A stretch of DNA of 64,000 nucleotides. Source: Halomonas sp. CH40 (GTDB taxonomy: Bacteria; Pseudomonadota; Gammaproteobacteria; Pseudomonadales; Halomonadaceae). The notes beneath the pieces were generated by a model. It was not told where the DNA came from and did not search any database. It worked only from the letters and a program-made list of their open reading frames with translations. The stretch spans positions 558,001 to 622,000 of the forward strand of contig CP112982.1 in the NCBI GenBank assembly GCA_041875495.1, given 5' to 3'. Positions 38,604 to 50,690 of the stretch are shown here, in pieces; positions within the stretch are counted from its first letter, which is position 1; each line of letters opens with the position of its first letter. A program made the position numbers and the translations under genes.

Positions 38604-41276
38604 ATGAGTCTGGAGACAAAAGAAGATCTCGATCCGCTCGAAACCCAGGAGTGGCTTGATTCCCTGGAATCGGTGTTGGATCGAGAGGGTGAAGAACGTG
38701 CCCGGCACCTGATGACTCGCTTGGCGGATCGCATGCGCCGGGATGGTATGAAGGTGCCCTTTTCGGTGACGACTCCGCACCGCAACACCATTCCGGTTCA
38801 TCGCGAAGCCCCTATGCCGGGCGACTTGTTCATGGAGCGCCGTATCCGTTCCATGGTGCGCTATAACGCCATTGCTCAGGTTATTCGCAATAACCGTGCC
38901 AAACCCGGCCTGGGCGGCCACATTGCCAGCTTCATGTCCTCGGCCACCCTTTATGATGTTGGTTTCAACCACTTCTTCCGTGGCCCTGAGGGCGATTTTG
39001 ACGGTGATCTGGTGTATATCCAAGGGCACGTCGCCCCAGGCGTCTATGCCCGCGCTTACCTGCTGGGTCGTCTGTCTGAAGAGCAGATGGACCGCTTCCG
39101 TCAGGAAGTCGATGGCGACGGCCTGTCTTCCTACCCGCACCCCTGGTTGATGCCGGATTTCTGGCAGTTCCCGACGGTATCCATGGGTCTTGGGCCGCTG
39201 ATGGCCATTTATCAGGCCCATGTGATGAAGTATCTCCACTCCCGCGAAATGAAGGATATGCAGGATCGCAAGATCTGGTGCTTCATGGGTGACGGTGAGT
39301 GTGATGAACCGGAATCTCTCGGGGCGATTTCCCTGGCTGGCCGCGAAAACCTGGATAACCTGATTTTCGTGATCAACTGTAACCTGCAGCGCCTTGACGG
39401 CCCTGTCCGTGGCAACGGGCGGATCATTGATGAACTGGAAGGCGTCTTCCGTGGCGCTGGCTGGAACGTGCTCAAGGTTGTCTGGGGGCGTCACTGGGAT
39501 CCGCTGTTCGAGCAGGACAAGAAAGGCATCCTGCAAAAACGCATGGATGAAGCCGTTGACGGCGAATACCAGAATTACAAGGCCAATGGCGGCAACTATA
39601 CCCGTGAGCACTTCTTTGGCAAATATCCTGAGACCGAAGCCATGGTCAAGGATCTGTCCGATGATGATATCTGGAAGCTCAACCGCGGCGGCCATGACCC
39701 CTTCAAGGTGTACGCGGCCTATCACGAGGCGGTCAATAACGCCAATGGCAAGCCGACGGTCATCCTGGCTCACACCGTCAAGGGATATGGCATGGGCAGC
39801 GGCGACGGCGAAGCTGCCAACGAAGCCCACCAGGTCAAGAGCATGGAGTACGAAGCGCTCAAGACCTTCCGTGACCGCTTTGGCATTCCGCTGACTGACG
39901 AGCAGCTCAAAGACGTGCCTTACTACAAGCCGGACGATGATTCGCCCGAGCTCAAGTACATGCACTTGCAGCGTGAGCGTCTGGGCGGTTTCCTGCCTCA
40001 GCGCCGCCATGATTTCGAGCCGCTGGCGATTCCGGGGCTGGATGACAAGGCCTTTGCCTCCCAGATGGGCGGTTCCAAGGGTCGTGAAGTGTCCACCACC
40101 ATGGCCTTTGTGCGCGTGCTCAATGGCTTGGTCAAGGACAAGAATATTGGTAGCCAGGTCGTGCCGATTGTGCCCGACGAAGCGCGTACCTTCGGCATGG
40201 AAGGCATGTTCCGTCAGTTGGGTATCTATACCTCTGAAGGGCAGAAATATGAGCCGGTCGATAAAGGCCAGATCATGTTCTACCGCGAGGATCAGAAAGG
40301 CCAGATCCTTGAGGAAGGGATTTCCGAGGCCGGTGCCATGTCCGCCTGGATTGCTGCCGCCACCTCTTATGCCAACCACAGCCTGCCGCTGTTGCCTTTC
40401 TACGTTTACTACTCGATGTTTGGCTTCCAGCGGATCGGCGATCTGGCCTGGGCGGCCGGCGATATGCAGGCGCGTGGCTTCATGATCGGCGGCACCGCCG
40501 GACGTACTACGCTCAACGGCGAAGGTCTGCAGCACCAGGATGGCCACAGCCTGATCCAGGCCTCCACCATCCCTAACTGCAGAAGCTATGACCCGACTTA
40601 CGCCCATGAAGTCGCGGTAATCATGCAGGATGGTCTGAAGCGGATGTTTGTCGACAAGGAAAACTGCTTCTACTACCTGACGGTGATGAACGAGAACTAC
40701 GAGCATCCTGCGCTGGACGAAGTACCCGCTGATGACATCATCAAGGGCATGTACCTGCTGCGTGAAACCCAGGGTGACAAAGGCCGCGTTCAGTTGCTCG
40801 GCTCTGGCACCATTTTGCGTGAAGTGGAAGCCGGTGCTGAACTACTTGAAAAGGATTGGGGCATTGCCGCAGATATCTGGAGTGTGCCGAGCTTTAACGA
40901 GTTGCGCCGTGAGGCTCTATTGTTAGACCGCGAAGCTTTCCTCAACCCGGATGACGAAGCGCCCAAACCACACATTACTCAATGCCTGGAAGGCCGCGAT
41001 GGCCCGGCGATTGCCGCCACTGACTATATGAAGCTATACGCCGATCAGGTGCGCGCCTGGGTGCCGACGGATTACAGCGTATTGGGTACTGATGGTTTTG
41101 GTCGCTCAGATACCCGTGAAAAGCTGCGTTACTTCTTTGAGGTGGATCGTTACTTCGTGGTTGTGGCGGCGCTGAAGGCGCTTGCTGACCGTGGCGATAT
41201 CAAACGCAAGCATGTTGGCGAAGCCTTGAAGAAATACGGCATCGACCCGAACAAACCCAACCCGCTGACCAGCTGA
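38604..41276 (+). CDS. aceE: Pyruvate dehydrogenase E1 component (homodimeric type)
   Basis: Thiamine-diphosphate enzyme that decarboxylates pyruvate and acetylates the lipoyl groups of E2. 890 aa from the ATG at 38604 (GGAG eight bases upstream), as in E. coli (887). Visible signatures: KPGLGGHIASFMSSATLYDV, the ThDP motif starting GDGECDEPESLGAISLAGRE at residue 229 and ending near INCN, VKGYGMGSGDGEAANEAHQV, and VPIVPDEARTFGMEGMFRQL. First gene of an aceE-aceF unit; no lpd gene follows. The 393-bp leader carries two dyads that may bind a PdhR-type regulator. Confidence 0.97.
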   Translation: MSLETKEDLDPLETQEWLDSLESVLDREGEERARHLMTRLADRMRRDGMKVPFSVTTPHRNTIPVHREAPMPGDLFMERRIRSMVRYNAIAQVIRNNRAKPGLGGHIASFMSSATLYDVGFNHFFRGPEGDFDGDLVYIQGHVAPGVYARAYLLGRLSEEQMDRFRQEVDGDGLSSYPHPWLMPDFWQFPTVSMGLGPLMAIYQAHVMKYLHSREMKDMQDRKIWCFMGDGECDEPESLGAISLAGRENLDNLIFVINCNLQRLDGPVRGNGRIIDELEGVFRGAGWNVLKVVWGRHWDPLFEQDKKGILQKRMDEAVDGEYQNYKANGGNYTREHFFGKYPETEAMVKDLSDDDIWKLNRGGHDPFKVYAAYHEAVNNANGKPTVILAHTVKGYGMGSGDGEAANEAHQVKSMEYEALKTFRDRFGIPLTDEQLKDVPYYKPDDDSPELKYMHLQRERLGGFLPQRRHDFEPLAIPGLDDKAFASQMGGSKGREVSTTMAFVRVLNGLVKDKNIGSQVVPIVPDEARTFGMEGMFRQLGIYTSEGQKYEPVDKGQIMFYREDQKGQILEEGISEAGAMSAWIAAATSYANHSLPLLPFYVYYSMFGFQRIGDLAWAAGDMQARGFMIGGTAGRTTLNGEGLQHQDGHSLIQASTIPNCRSYDPTYAHEVAVIMQDGLKRMFVDKENCFYYLTVMNENYEHPALDEVPADDIIKGMYLLRETQGDKGRVQLLGSGTILREVEAGAELLEKDWGIAADIWSVPSFNELRREALLLDREAFLNPDDEAPKPHITQCLEGRDGPAIAATDYMKLYADQVRAWVPTDYSVLGTDGFGRSDTREKLRYFFEVDRYFVVVAALKALADRGDIKRKHVGEALKKYGIDPNKPNPLTS

Positions 41277-41284
41277 TCCGCAGC

Positions 41285-41305
41285 CCGGCGGGCCTTGCCC
41301 GCCGG
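41285..41305 (+). other. Intercistronic hairpin aceE-aceF
   Basis: CCGGCGGGC/GCCCGCCGG with a 3-nt loop, between the aceE stop and the aceF ribosome-binding site. It lacks a T-run, so more likely RNA processing/stability than termination. Confidence 0.45.
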
Positions 41306-41333
41306 CTTGATCCGATTTTAAAGGAGCGCGACC

Positions 41334-43340
41334 TTGAGTAGCGAAATCATCAAAGTCCCCGACATCGGTGGTGACACCGATGTTGAAATCATCGAGATTG
41401 CGGTGTCAGAAGGCGACGTTATCGAAGCGGAAGACACCCTGATCACCCTGGAATCCGACAAAGCCAGTATGGATGTGCCTGCCCCCAAGGGCGGTAAGGT
41501 CATCAAGGTGCTGGTCAAGGAAGGCGACACTGTTTCTGAAGGTGACGCCATCGTTGAAATTGAAGCCGAAGGCGGTGGCGACAGCAGTGGTGGCGACAGT
41601 ACAGAGAGTGCCGCGCCTGCAGAGTCAGCACCTGAGCCAACTGCCGCGCCCGCCAGTGAAGCCCCCAAGGCTTCAGCGTCTGCAGGTGGTAAGCAGACCG
41701 TCGACATCAAGGTGCCCGATCTGGGCGGCTCGGATAATGTCGAGATCATCGAGGTGGCGGTTAGCGCCGGTGATGAGGTCAACGCTGAAGACACTCTGAT
41801 TACTCTGGAGTCTGACAAGGCCTCCATGGATGTGCCCAGCCCCCATAGCGGCAAGCTGATTGCATTAACCGTCAAGGAAGGCGATACCGTCTCCGAAGGC
41901 GATGTGATCGGCCAGATGGAAATTGCCGGTGGTAGTGGAGATGGCAGTGGCGACAGTGCTGCCGCTTCCAGTGACGCAGCGCAGCCCGCAGCCGAACCGG
42001 CCTCCGCTGCGCCACAGCAGGCCGCACCTGAAGCATCAAACGGTGGCGCGCCTGAGCGCAAGGAAATCCGCGTACCGGATCTGTCTGGCTCGTCGGATGT
42101 GCCGATCATCGAAATCGGCGTAGCGGCTGGCGATGAGATCAATGAAGAAGACCCGTTGATCACTCTGGAGTCTGATAAAGCCTCCATGGATGTGCCTAGC
42201 CCCTATAAGGGCAAGCTGCTTGAGCTGACCGTAAAAGAAGGCGATACGGTTTCTGAAGGCGATGTGATCGGCTATATCGAAGTGGCTGGCGCGCCAGGAG
42301 CCGCTGCCCCGGCACAGGAACCCGCCGCAGCGCAGCAGGCGCCTGCCGCTGCCAAGGCACCTGCCGCTGGGGCTCCCAGCCCGGAAGCCCAGATCGCTGC
42401 ACAAAAGCCGCGTGATGCCAAGTTGGTGCATGCTGGCCCGGCCGTGCGCATGCTGGCCCGTGAGCTGGGCGTGGATCTTGGTCTGGTCAAGCCCACCGGC
42501 CCGAAAGAGCGCGTGCTGAAAGAAGACGTGCAGAACTACGTCAAGCAGGCGCTGGCCAATCCGCCCAGTGCCAAGCCAAGTGCGGCACCGGCGGCTGGCG
42601 GTGCGGGCATTCCGCTGATTCCGGAAGTCGACTTCAGCCAGTTTGGTGAAGTGGAAGAGAAGCCGATGGGTCGCCTGCTCAAAATGGGCGCGACCAATCT
42701 GCATCGCAGTTGGCTGAACGTGCCTCACGTCACCCAGTTTGATGAAGCGGATATCACTGAGTTGGAAGCCTTCCGTAAGGCAATGAAAGCTGAAGCTGAA
42801 GCTCAGGGCGCCAAGCTGACGCCGCTGCCCTTTATGGTCAAGGCCTGTGCCTTTGCCCTGAAGAAATTCCCCCAGTTCAATGTCAGCCTGAAAGGCGATG
42901 GCGAAACCCTGGTTTGGAAAAAGTATGCCCACATCGGGATTGCTGTGGATACCCCGGATGGCCTGATGGTGCCGGTGGTGCGTAACGCCGATCAGAAATC
43001 GCTGATTGAGATTGCCAAGGAAATGGCGGAGCTTGGCAAGAAGGCTCAGACCAAGAAGCTCAAACGCGATGAAATGACCGGCGGTTGCTTTACCATTTCA
43101 AGCCTTGGCTCGATTGGTGGCACGGCCTTTACGCCGATTGTCAACGCGCCAGAGGTGGCGATTCTTGGGGTTTCCAAGGCGCAGATGAAGCCTGTCTGGG
43201 ATGGCTCAGCTTTCCAACCACGCTTGATGATGCCGCTATCGCTTTCCTATGATCACAGGGCGATTAATGGCGCCGATGCTGCGCGCTTCACCGCCTTCCT
43301 GGCGGATGCGTTAACGGATATTCGCCGCTTGCTGCTTTAG
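41334..43340 (+). CDS. aceF: Pyruvate dehydrogenase E2, dihydrolipoamide acetyltransferase with three lipoyl domains
   Basis: 668 aa. The start is a TTG at 41334, seven bases after AAGGAG; no ATG is suitably placed. Three lipoyl domains carry the modifiable lysines K43, K162 and K282, each in the same ESDKASM motif. They are separated by Ala/Pro/Glu-rich linkers (about 80-120, 198-240, 318-360). The E1/E3-binding domain (about 363-408: VHAGPAVRMLARELGVDL) and catalytic domain (about 440-668) follow, with the active-site His641 in SYDHRAINGADAARF. Transfers the acetyl group from lipoyl to CoA. Same three-lipoyl layout as E. coli AceF. The lipoyl modules are similar enough to recombine. Confidence 0.96.
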   Translation: MSSEIIKVPDIGGDTDVEIIEIAVSEGDVIEAEDTLITLESDKASMDVPAPKGGKVIKVLVKEGDTVSEGDAIVEIEAEGGGDSSGGDSTESAAPAESAPEPTAAPASEAPKASASAGGKQTVDIKVPDLGGSDNVEIIEVAVSAGDEVNAEDTLITLESDKASMDVPSPHSGKLIALTVKEGDTVSEGDVIGQMEIAGGSGDGSGDSAAASSDAAQPAAEPASAAPQQAAPEASNGGAPERKEIRVPDLSGSSDVPIIEIGVAAGDEINEEDPLITLESDKASMDVPSPYKGKLLELTVKEGDTVSEGDVIGYIEVAGAPGAAAPAQEPAAAQQAPAAAKAPAAGAPSPEAQIAAQKPRDAKLVHAGPAVRMLARELGVDLGLVKPTGPKERVLKEDVQNYVKQALANPPSAKPSAAPAAGGAGIPLIPEVDFSQFGEVEEKPMGRLLKMGATNLHRSWLNVPHVTQFDEADITELEAFRKAMKAEAEAQGAKLTPLPFMVKACAFALKKFPQFNVSLKGDGETLVWKKYAHIGIAVDTPDGLMVPVVRNADQKSLIEIAKEMAELGKKAQTKKLKRDEMTGGCFTISSLGSIGGTAFTPIVNAPEVAILGVSKAQMKPVWDGSAFQPRLMMPLSLSYDHRAINGADAARFTAFLADALTDIRRLLL

Positions 43341-43376
43341 TAAGTTCGGTTTGGTTAGCATTGGCTTGATGAGCAC

Positions 43377-43401
43377 AACGGCGCCTTAGGCGCCGTTTTA
43401 A
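43377..43401 (+). terminator. Terminator of aceEF
   Basis: AACGGCGCC (43377-43385) pairs with GGCGCCGTT (43389-43397), 3-nt loop, followed by TTAA. Confidence 0.75.
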
Positions 43402-44336
<935 letters not shown>

Positions 44337-44379
44337 CAGGTGTAATAAGTGACGTGACAGCTTGCCTCTCGTCTTTTTT

Positions 44380-44404
44380 GATGGCCCGCCTTGTGCGGGC
44401 CATC
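44380..44404 (+). terminator. Hairpin after adk
   Basis: GATGGCCCGC (44380-44389) pairs with GCGGGCCATC (44395-44404). A T6 run precedes rather than follows the stem, so termination strength is uncertain. Confidence 0.5.
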
Positions 44405-44508
44405 GTCGTATACGGGCGCGGGCGCTATAATGGCAGTCATTGCTGATATGACTCATGGCTAACGCCATGAACCTTTGACCGACTGATACCGATAAGAGTG
44501 CCCTTGCT

Positions 44509-45207
44509 ATGTCGTTAACCCTACTGGCACTGGATGCGTCTTCCAGCGCCTGTTCTGCTGCCTTGCTACGCCGTGATGCTGAGCAGACGACCTGCCTGGC
44601 GCGTTTTGAAATGACCCCCCGCGCGCATACGCGGCGCCTGATGCCGATGATCAACGAGGTGCTGGCAGAGGCGGGCCTTGCCCCCACCCAGCTGGATGCG
44701 GTTGCCTTTGGGCGCGGCCCTGGCTCCTTCACGGGCCTGCGTATTGCCGCGGGCACGGCGCAAGGCTTGGCCTACGGGCTTGACCGCCCCTTGTTGGGGG
44801 TGTCGACCCTGGCGGCGCTGGCGTTACAGGCGCATCGCCGCTTTCATCTGCAGCATCTGGTGACCGCACTGGATGCCCGCATGGGCGAAATCTACTGTGC
44901 CAGCTGGCAGTGTGTGCAAGGCAAGCTGACGCCGCTGAGCGATGAAGCAGTGCTAGCCCCTGAGCATTTGCGTCTGCCTAATGATCAGGTTGAATGGGTC
45001 GGCGTTGGTTCAGGCTTTACGCTCTGGGAGACGTTTCCAGCCGACGTTCAGGCCGCCATGCTGCAGCATCTGGATGACCTTGAACCCAGGGCCGAGGAGA
45101 TGGCCTGGCTGGCCGCTGACGATTTTGCCGCAGGGCTGGGCCAGCTCGCCTGGCAGGTGCAGCCGGTCTACCTGCGTAACGATGTGGCGTGGAAAAAGCC
45201 GGCATGA
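44509..45207 (+). CDS. tsaB: tRNA threonylcarbamoyladenosine biosynthesis protein TsaB
   Basis: Non-catalytic partner of TsaD in the complex that puts threonylcarbamoyl on A37 of ANN-decoding tRNAs; essential in most bacteria. 232 aa, the usual length, with ASKHA-fold motifs [34 protein letters not shown], the hallmark [20 protein letters not shown], and [21 protein letters not shown] (44426-44431) upstream could be a -10 box, but no -35 at good spacing is evident. Overlaps rsmJ by ATGA, so the two are coupled. Confidence 0.95.
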   Translation: MSLTLLALDASSSACSAALLRRDAEQTTCLARFEMTPRAHTRRLMPMINEVLAEAGLAPTQLDAVAFGRGPGSFTGLRIAAGTAQGLAYGLDRPLLGVSTLAALALQAHRRFHLQHLVTALDARMGEIYCASWQCVQGKLTPLSDEAVLAPEHLRLPNDQVEWVGVGSGFTLWETFPADVQAAMLQHLDDLEPRAEEMAWLAADDFAAGLGQLAWQVQPVYLRNDVAWKKPA

Positions 45208-45908
45208 CGCTGGCAAACATTGCACTGCCCCCAGGGCTGGCGCTTGAGCAGGGCAGTGAAGGCATGGTGTTGGTGGGGGATGAAAAGCGCTTTGGCAAGC
45301 CGCTAAGGGTGGATTTTACCGCTGGCAAGGTTGCTCACCGTCGTCAGTTTGGCGGTGGCCGTGGACAGCTGATTGCCAGAGCCTGTGGGTTAGCGGGAGG
45401 CATTACGCCTAGTGTCGTGGATGCTACTGCCGGCCTTGGCCGCGATGCCTTTGTGCTGGCCAGCCTGGGGGCTGAGGTGTTGATGATTGAACGCGTTCCG
45501 GCGATTGCCGCCCTGCTGGAAGATGGCCTGAACCGGGCCCGTTGTGATCAGGAAACCGCTGAGATTGCCGCCAGAATGCGGCTTTATACGGGAGATGCCA
45601 CTCAGGCGCTGGCCACTCTGGTGGCCCAGGCTGGGTTCGCCCCTCAGGTGGTGCACCTGGACCCCATGTTTCCCCATCGCGAAAAGTCAGCCCTGGTCAA
45701 AAAGGAAATGCGCCTGTTTCGCGAACTGGCCGGTGACGATCACGATGCGCCCCGTTTGCTGGAAGCCGCGCTGGAGACAGCCACCCATAGGGTGGTGGTC
45801 AAGCGGCCACGCAAAGCGCCACCGATTGAAGGGCCAGCGCCGCAGCATGTGATTGAAGGCAAGACCAGCCGCTATGACCTTTATGTTCACCGTTCACTGA
45901 AGCGTTGA
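45204..45908 (+). CDS. rsmJ: 16S rRNA (guanine1516-N2)-methyltransferase
   Basis: SAM-dependent methyltransferase (YhiQ family) acting on G1516 of 16S rRNA. 234 aa from the ATG at 45204, whose ATGA overlaps the tsaB stop; a GTG at 45189 is the alternative. Motifs: [12 protein letters not shown]-binding [37 protein letters not shown], and the family mark [20 protein letters not shown], then [14 protein letters not shown] and [11 protein letters not shown]. The stop codon abuts a heptanucleotide array. Confidence 0.94.
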   Translation: MTLANIALPPGLALEQGSEGMVLVGDEKRFGKPLRVDFTAGKVAHRRQFGGGRGQLIARACGLAGGITPSVVDATAGLGRDAFVLASLGAEVLMIERVPAIAALLEDGLNRARCDQETAEIAARMRLYTGDATQALATLVAQAGFAPQVVHLDPMFPHREKSALVKKEMRLFRELAGDDHDAPRLLEAALETATHRVVVKRPRKAPPIEGPAPQHVIEGKTSRYDLYVHRSLKR

Positions 45909-45935
45909 TTCACCACTCACCACTCACCACTCACG
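45908..45935. repeat. Short heptanucleotide array ACTCACC
   Basis: Four 7-bp units (ATTCACC, ACTCACC, ACTCACC, ACTCACG) between the convergent rsmJ and UPF0149 genes. The first A is the last base of the rsmJ TGA. Same family as the arrays at 36628 and 50542. Confidence 0.85.
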
Positions 45936-45939
45936 GCCT

Positions 45940-46620
45940 TTAAGAGCGCCGCTGGCGCTTGCCACGTGGCTGCTGCTTGCCTCGAGGCGAGGGTTTGACG
46001 GGTTCAGGCGGCACCCGGTAATGCAGGTAAAGATCTAGCACTAGTTCAGGAAGTTGGGCGACCAGCGCTTCCTGGCGCTCAATATCGCCTGCCAGTTCCG
46101 CCATATCCGGCTCGTCTTCAAACAGACCGGAAAGTAGCATGAAGGGTAGCAAGAGGGTGGCAGCAGCTTCTTCGTCTTCAGCGAACCAGGCGGCTTCATC
46201 GCAGAAGACGCCTTCCATAAAGCCCGCGCACCAGTCGCCAATCGGGGTTTCCTCCGCGCTCAAACCGCCCAGGGTCAGCTCGAATGGCAACTCGGGGAGG
46301 CCACCCTGTTCGAGCACTGCCATGGCGTTGCGGCGCAGGCTGGAAAGCAGCATGATGATATCATCGCGCTCGGCATCATTCTGATAGCGCGGTTCGCCCT
46401 GAAACAGCTCCACAAGCCACTGTTCGGCGGGCAATTCACTGGGCGCTACGGCCAGTGCCAGCATGAAGCCATGGGCAGAAATCAGGTCGAGGGCATCTTC
46501 ATCGACCTGATCGGAATCCAGGAACTCATCCAGGCGGTCTAGCTCTTCATCTTCCAGCAGGGGTTGTGGTGGAAGGGTTTGTTGAGCAGGTGTCTCGGGA
46601 GCGTCAGGGCGGGTTGACAT
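45940..46620 (-). CDS. UPF0149 (YecA/YgfB-type) family protein
   Basis: 226 aa from the ATG complement at 46620, with GAGG six bases upstream; an in-frame start at 46656 is weaker. Helical protein with the family pattern LDEFLDSDQVDEDALDLISAHGFMLALAV (in parts), IGDWCAGFMEGVF and LLLPFMLLSGLFED. It is strongly acidic except for a basic C-terminal tail (KPSPRGKQQPRGKRQRRS), which may contact nucleic acid. No SEC-C zinc motif is present. Cellular function of this family is poorly known. Confidence 0.85.
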   Translation of the reverse strand: MSTRPDAPETPAQQTLPPQPLLEDEELDRLDEFLDSDQVDEDALDLISAHGFMLALAVAPSELPAEQWLVELFQGEPRYQNDAERDDIIMLLSSLRRNAMAVLEQGGLPELPFELTLGGLSAEETPIGDWCAGFMEGVFCDEAAWFAEDEEAAATLLLPFMLLSGLFEDEPDMAELAGDIERQEALVAQLPELVLDLYLHYRVPPEPVKPSPRGKQQPRGKRQRRS

Positions 46621-46668
46621 ACAAAGCCTCACTAGCAATTGGCATGACTGGAACAAGTAACAGGATCA

Positions 46669-47259
46669 ATGATGGGCAGTTTACCATTAAATAAGGCGGT
46701 GCCTCTGCCAGCCTGGCCTGAAAACCAGCTGAACGGGATGGGCGATAGCGAGCTACATCAGGCTGCCCGGGTGCGCGCGGAACAAGCCTGGCAGCATTGC
46801 CGTGAGGTCTATCCGGCGTTGCCTTCTCCACAGGTGTGGTTTGATCTCAAGGGCGCCAGCGCCGGGCAGGCGCATCTTGGACGTGGGGGCTTGCGCTTTA
46901 ATGCGGTCTTGCTGGGTGAGAATCGTCGGGCCTTCTTTGATGAGGTGATCCCGCATGAAATGGCCCACTGGCTGGTATTTCATTTGCAGGATGGCCCGCG
47001 CCTCAAACCCCACGGCCGTGAATGGCAAAGGGTGATGGTGGGCCTGTTTGGTTTGCCACCCCGGGTAACTCACCGCTTTGATATTGGGAAAGCGCAGCCC
47101 CGACCCTACCTCTATCAATGTGGCTGTCAGGAACAGGGGGGTAACCAACATAGATTTACTGCTCAGCGTCATGCGCAGGTACGCCGTGGGCGTCGCTACC
47201 GCTGCCGGTCATGCGCTCAGACCTTGGTCTATTGTGGCCAGGAATTGCCAAAAAGTTAG
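46669..47259 (+). CDS. sprT: SprT-like zinc metalloprotease-fold protein
   Basis: 196 aa. A SprT-like domain has the gluzincin-type site HEMAHWL (His96, Glu97, His100) and a further His115 in KPHGREWQ. A C-terminal zinc-ribbon-like region has four Cys in two pairs (YQCGC; RCRSC) plus another Cys near the end. Related to SPRTN/Wss1-type proteases in fold; the bacterial role is uncertain. Two adjacent ATGs (46669, 46672) exist; the first is used. Divergent from the UPF0149 gene with only 48 bp between starts. Confidence 0.87.
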   Translation: MMGSLPLNKAVPLPAWPENQLNGMGDSELHQAARVRAEQAWQHCREVYPALPSPQVWFDLKGASAGQAHLGRGGLRFNAVLLGENRRAFFDEVIPHEMAHWLVFHLQDGPRLKPHGREWQRVMVGLFGLPPRVTHRFDIGKAQPRPYLYQCGCQEQGGNQHRFTAQRHAQVRRGRRYRCRSCAQTLVYCGQELPKS

Positions 47260-47535
47260 ACATAAGCTATTGTTATAAAAAGAAAAAATGTTAATACCAA
47301 TGTCTAAAGGGAAGGTTGCGCTGTGAGGTTTATGCTAGTAACACTATTTTAACGCCGGAACAGCATCATAATAAAAACCGGTAACATTCCCAAAGCCACT
47401 TTCTGACGTTGGGCTGTATTAAGATATCTTTATCAAAAGCTTGGTTTAACGTCTTCTGCAACACGCTTTACTGAACGTTTGAGCAAGCGGCTTGGTTCAA
47501 CAGAAAGTGCATTTTTCACGGACAGAGGCAACTTC
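47260..47535. other. Leader of acs
   Basis: 276 bp with no gene seen. It should hold the acs promoter, presumably the CrbR target, but I find no clear promoter boxes. AGAGGC lies before the ATG at 47536. Confidence 0.4.
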
Positions 47536-49485
<1,950 letters not shown>

Positions 49486-49565
49486 TAGCGCCTTGTCACT
49501 TAGCTGATCCATCCAGATAAGGGCGAGCGCTACTTATGGTTCGCCTGCTTCAAGACTGATGTAAA

Positions 49566-49595
49566 CCGTGCCGGCTTCTAAAGCCGGCACGGTCG
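49566..49595 (+). terminator. Terminator of acs
   Basis: Perfect 12-bp stem CCGTGCCGGCTT (49566-49577) / AAGCCGGCACGG (49581-49592), 3-nt loop, then TCGTTTG. Confidence 0.85.
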
Positions 49596-49816
49596 TTTGC
49601 ATGGCCGTCCTTTTTCGCTCAATCTGCACTGATGCGTTTTGCAGGTTCATGTATTAGCATTATATTGAACAGGGTGTGTTAGCTTTCTTACTGTAAATAT
49701 AACAATTTGTGCCCATGGCGCTTGGGAATGGATAACGCCATGGGGTACCATGCCAACACAGAATAAGCCTAACGTCGCGGCAATACGCTAGCTGTTTAAG
49801 AACCGGAGGAATATCC
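49596..49816. other. Leader of crbR
   Basis: About 220 bp with no gene seen; AT-rich 49650-49710. GGAGG lies seven bases before the crbR ATG. Confidence 0.5.
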
Positions 49817-50479
49817 ATGGCCATAGCTCATAAATTCATTGTTGCAGACGATCACCCCTTGTTTCGCGCTGCGCTGACCCAGGCGCTGCGTCAACTGGCT
49901 CCCCAGGCGGAGATCGTTGAAGCCGATACCATGGAAGCCACTGCTGAAGTGGTTAACCGCCACCCGGACGCTGACCTGATTTTACTGGATCTGCATATGC
50001 CGGGGGCCCACGGTTTCTCAGGGCTGATTCAGCTGCGTGGCCAAATGCCGGACATTCCCGTAGCGGTGGTGTCAGGCAGTGACGAGCCTTACGTGGTGCG
50101 CCGTGCGATTGATTACGGCGCCTCCGGCTTTATTCCCAAGTCGTCTTCCTTGCAGCTGATTGCCGAAGCCGTTGGAGAGATTCTTGAGGGTGAAGTCTGG
50201 CTACCAGAAGCGCTGGCGGGCGTTCTTGATGAAAGCAGCGAAGATGAAACCAAGTTTGCTGAAGCCATCGCGTCTTTGACCCCTCAGCAGTTTCGGGTGC
50301 TGAATATGCTTACCGAAGGCCTGCTCAACAAGCAGATTGCCTACGAACTGAGCGTTTCAGAAGCCACCATCAAGGCCCACGTCACGGCCATTTTGCGTAA
50401 GCTCGGCGTCCATTCTCGCACTCAGGCGGTTATTGCCGCCCAGAAACTGGAAGTTGAACCGCCGAAAGTGTCTTCCTGA
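49817..50479 (+). CDS. crbR: CrbR/ErdR-type response regulator (LuxR/NarL family)
   Basis: 220 aa. Receiver domain (1-125) with acidic pair DD (11-12), phospho-acceptor Asp58 (LILLDLHMPG), Ser86 and Lys108 (GFIPKSSS). C-terminal LuxR-type helix-turn-helix (about 150-210: LTPQQFRVLNMLTEGLLNKQ, VSEATIKAHVTAILRKLGVH). Placed between acs and a symporter-fused hybrid kinase, it corresponds to CrbR of Vibrio cholerae and ErdR of Pseudomonas, which activate acs with their kinase CrbS/MxtR. Direct acs control here is inferred from that synteny. Convergent with crbS across a heptanucleotide array. Confidence 0.9.
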   Translation: MAIAHKFIVADDHPLFRAALTQALRQLAPQAEIVEADTMEATAEVVNRHPDADLILLDLHMPGAHGFSGLIQLRGQMPDIPVAVVSGSDEPYVVRRAIDYGASGFIPKSSSLQLIAEAVGEILEGEVWLPEALAGVLDESSEDETKFAEAIASLTPQQFRVLNMLTEGLLNKQIAYELSVSEATIKAHVTAILRKLGVHSRTQAVIAAQKLEVEPPKVSS

Positions 50480-50541
50480 ATAGTAGTGAGTAGTGAGTAG
50501 TGAATGATTGGTATGGTTCCAGGAATGACGCCACACTTTTT

Positions 50542-50690
50542 ACGATTCACGATTCACGATTCACGATTCACGATTCACGATTCACGATTCACGATTCACG
50601 ATTCACGATTCACGATTCACGATTCACGATTCACGATTCACGATTCACGATTCACGATTCACGATTCACGATTCACGATTCACAATTCAC
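50542..50690. repeat. Long heptanucleotide array ACGATTC
   Basis: Twenty perfect ACGATTC units (50542-50681) plus one variant (ACAATTC). A related inverted run of TAGTGAG units (50480-50505) follows the crbR stop. The TCA at 50687-50689 inside the variant unit is the crbS stop codon on the - strand. Open frames through the array encode only a FTIHDSR-type repeat and are not genes. Confidence 0.95.

Noticed and set aside
38601..40706. 701-codon open frame on the - strand antisense to aceE
   Set aside because: aceE is clearly real on the + strand with intact motifs; the antisense frame is a codon-bias shadow.
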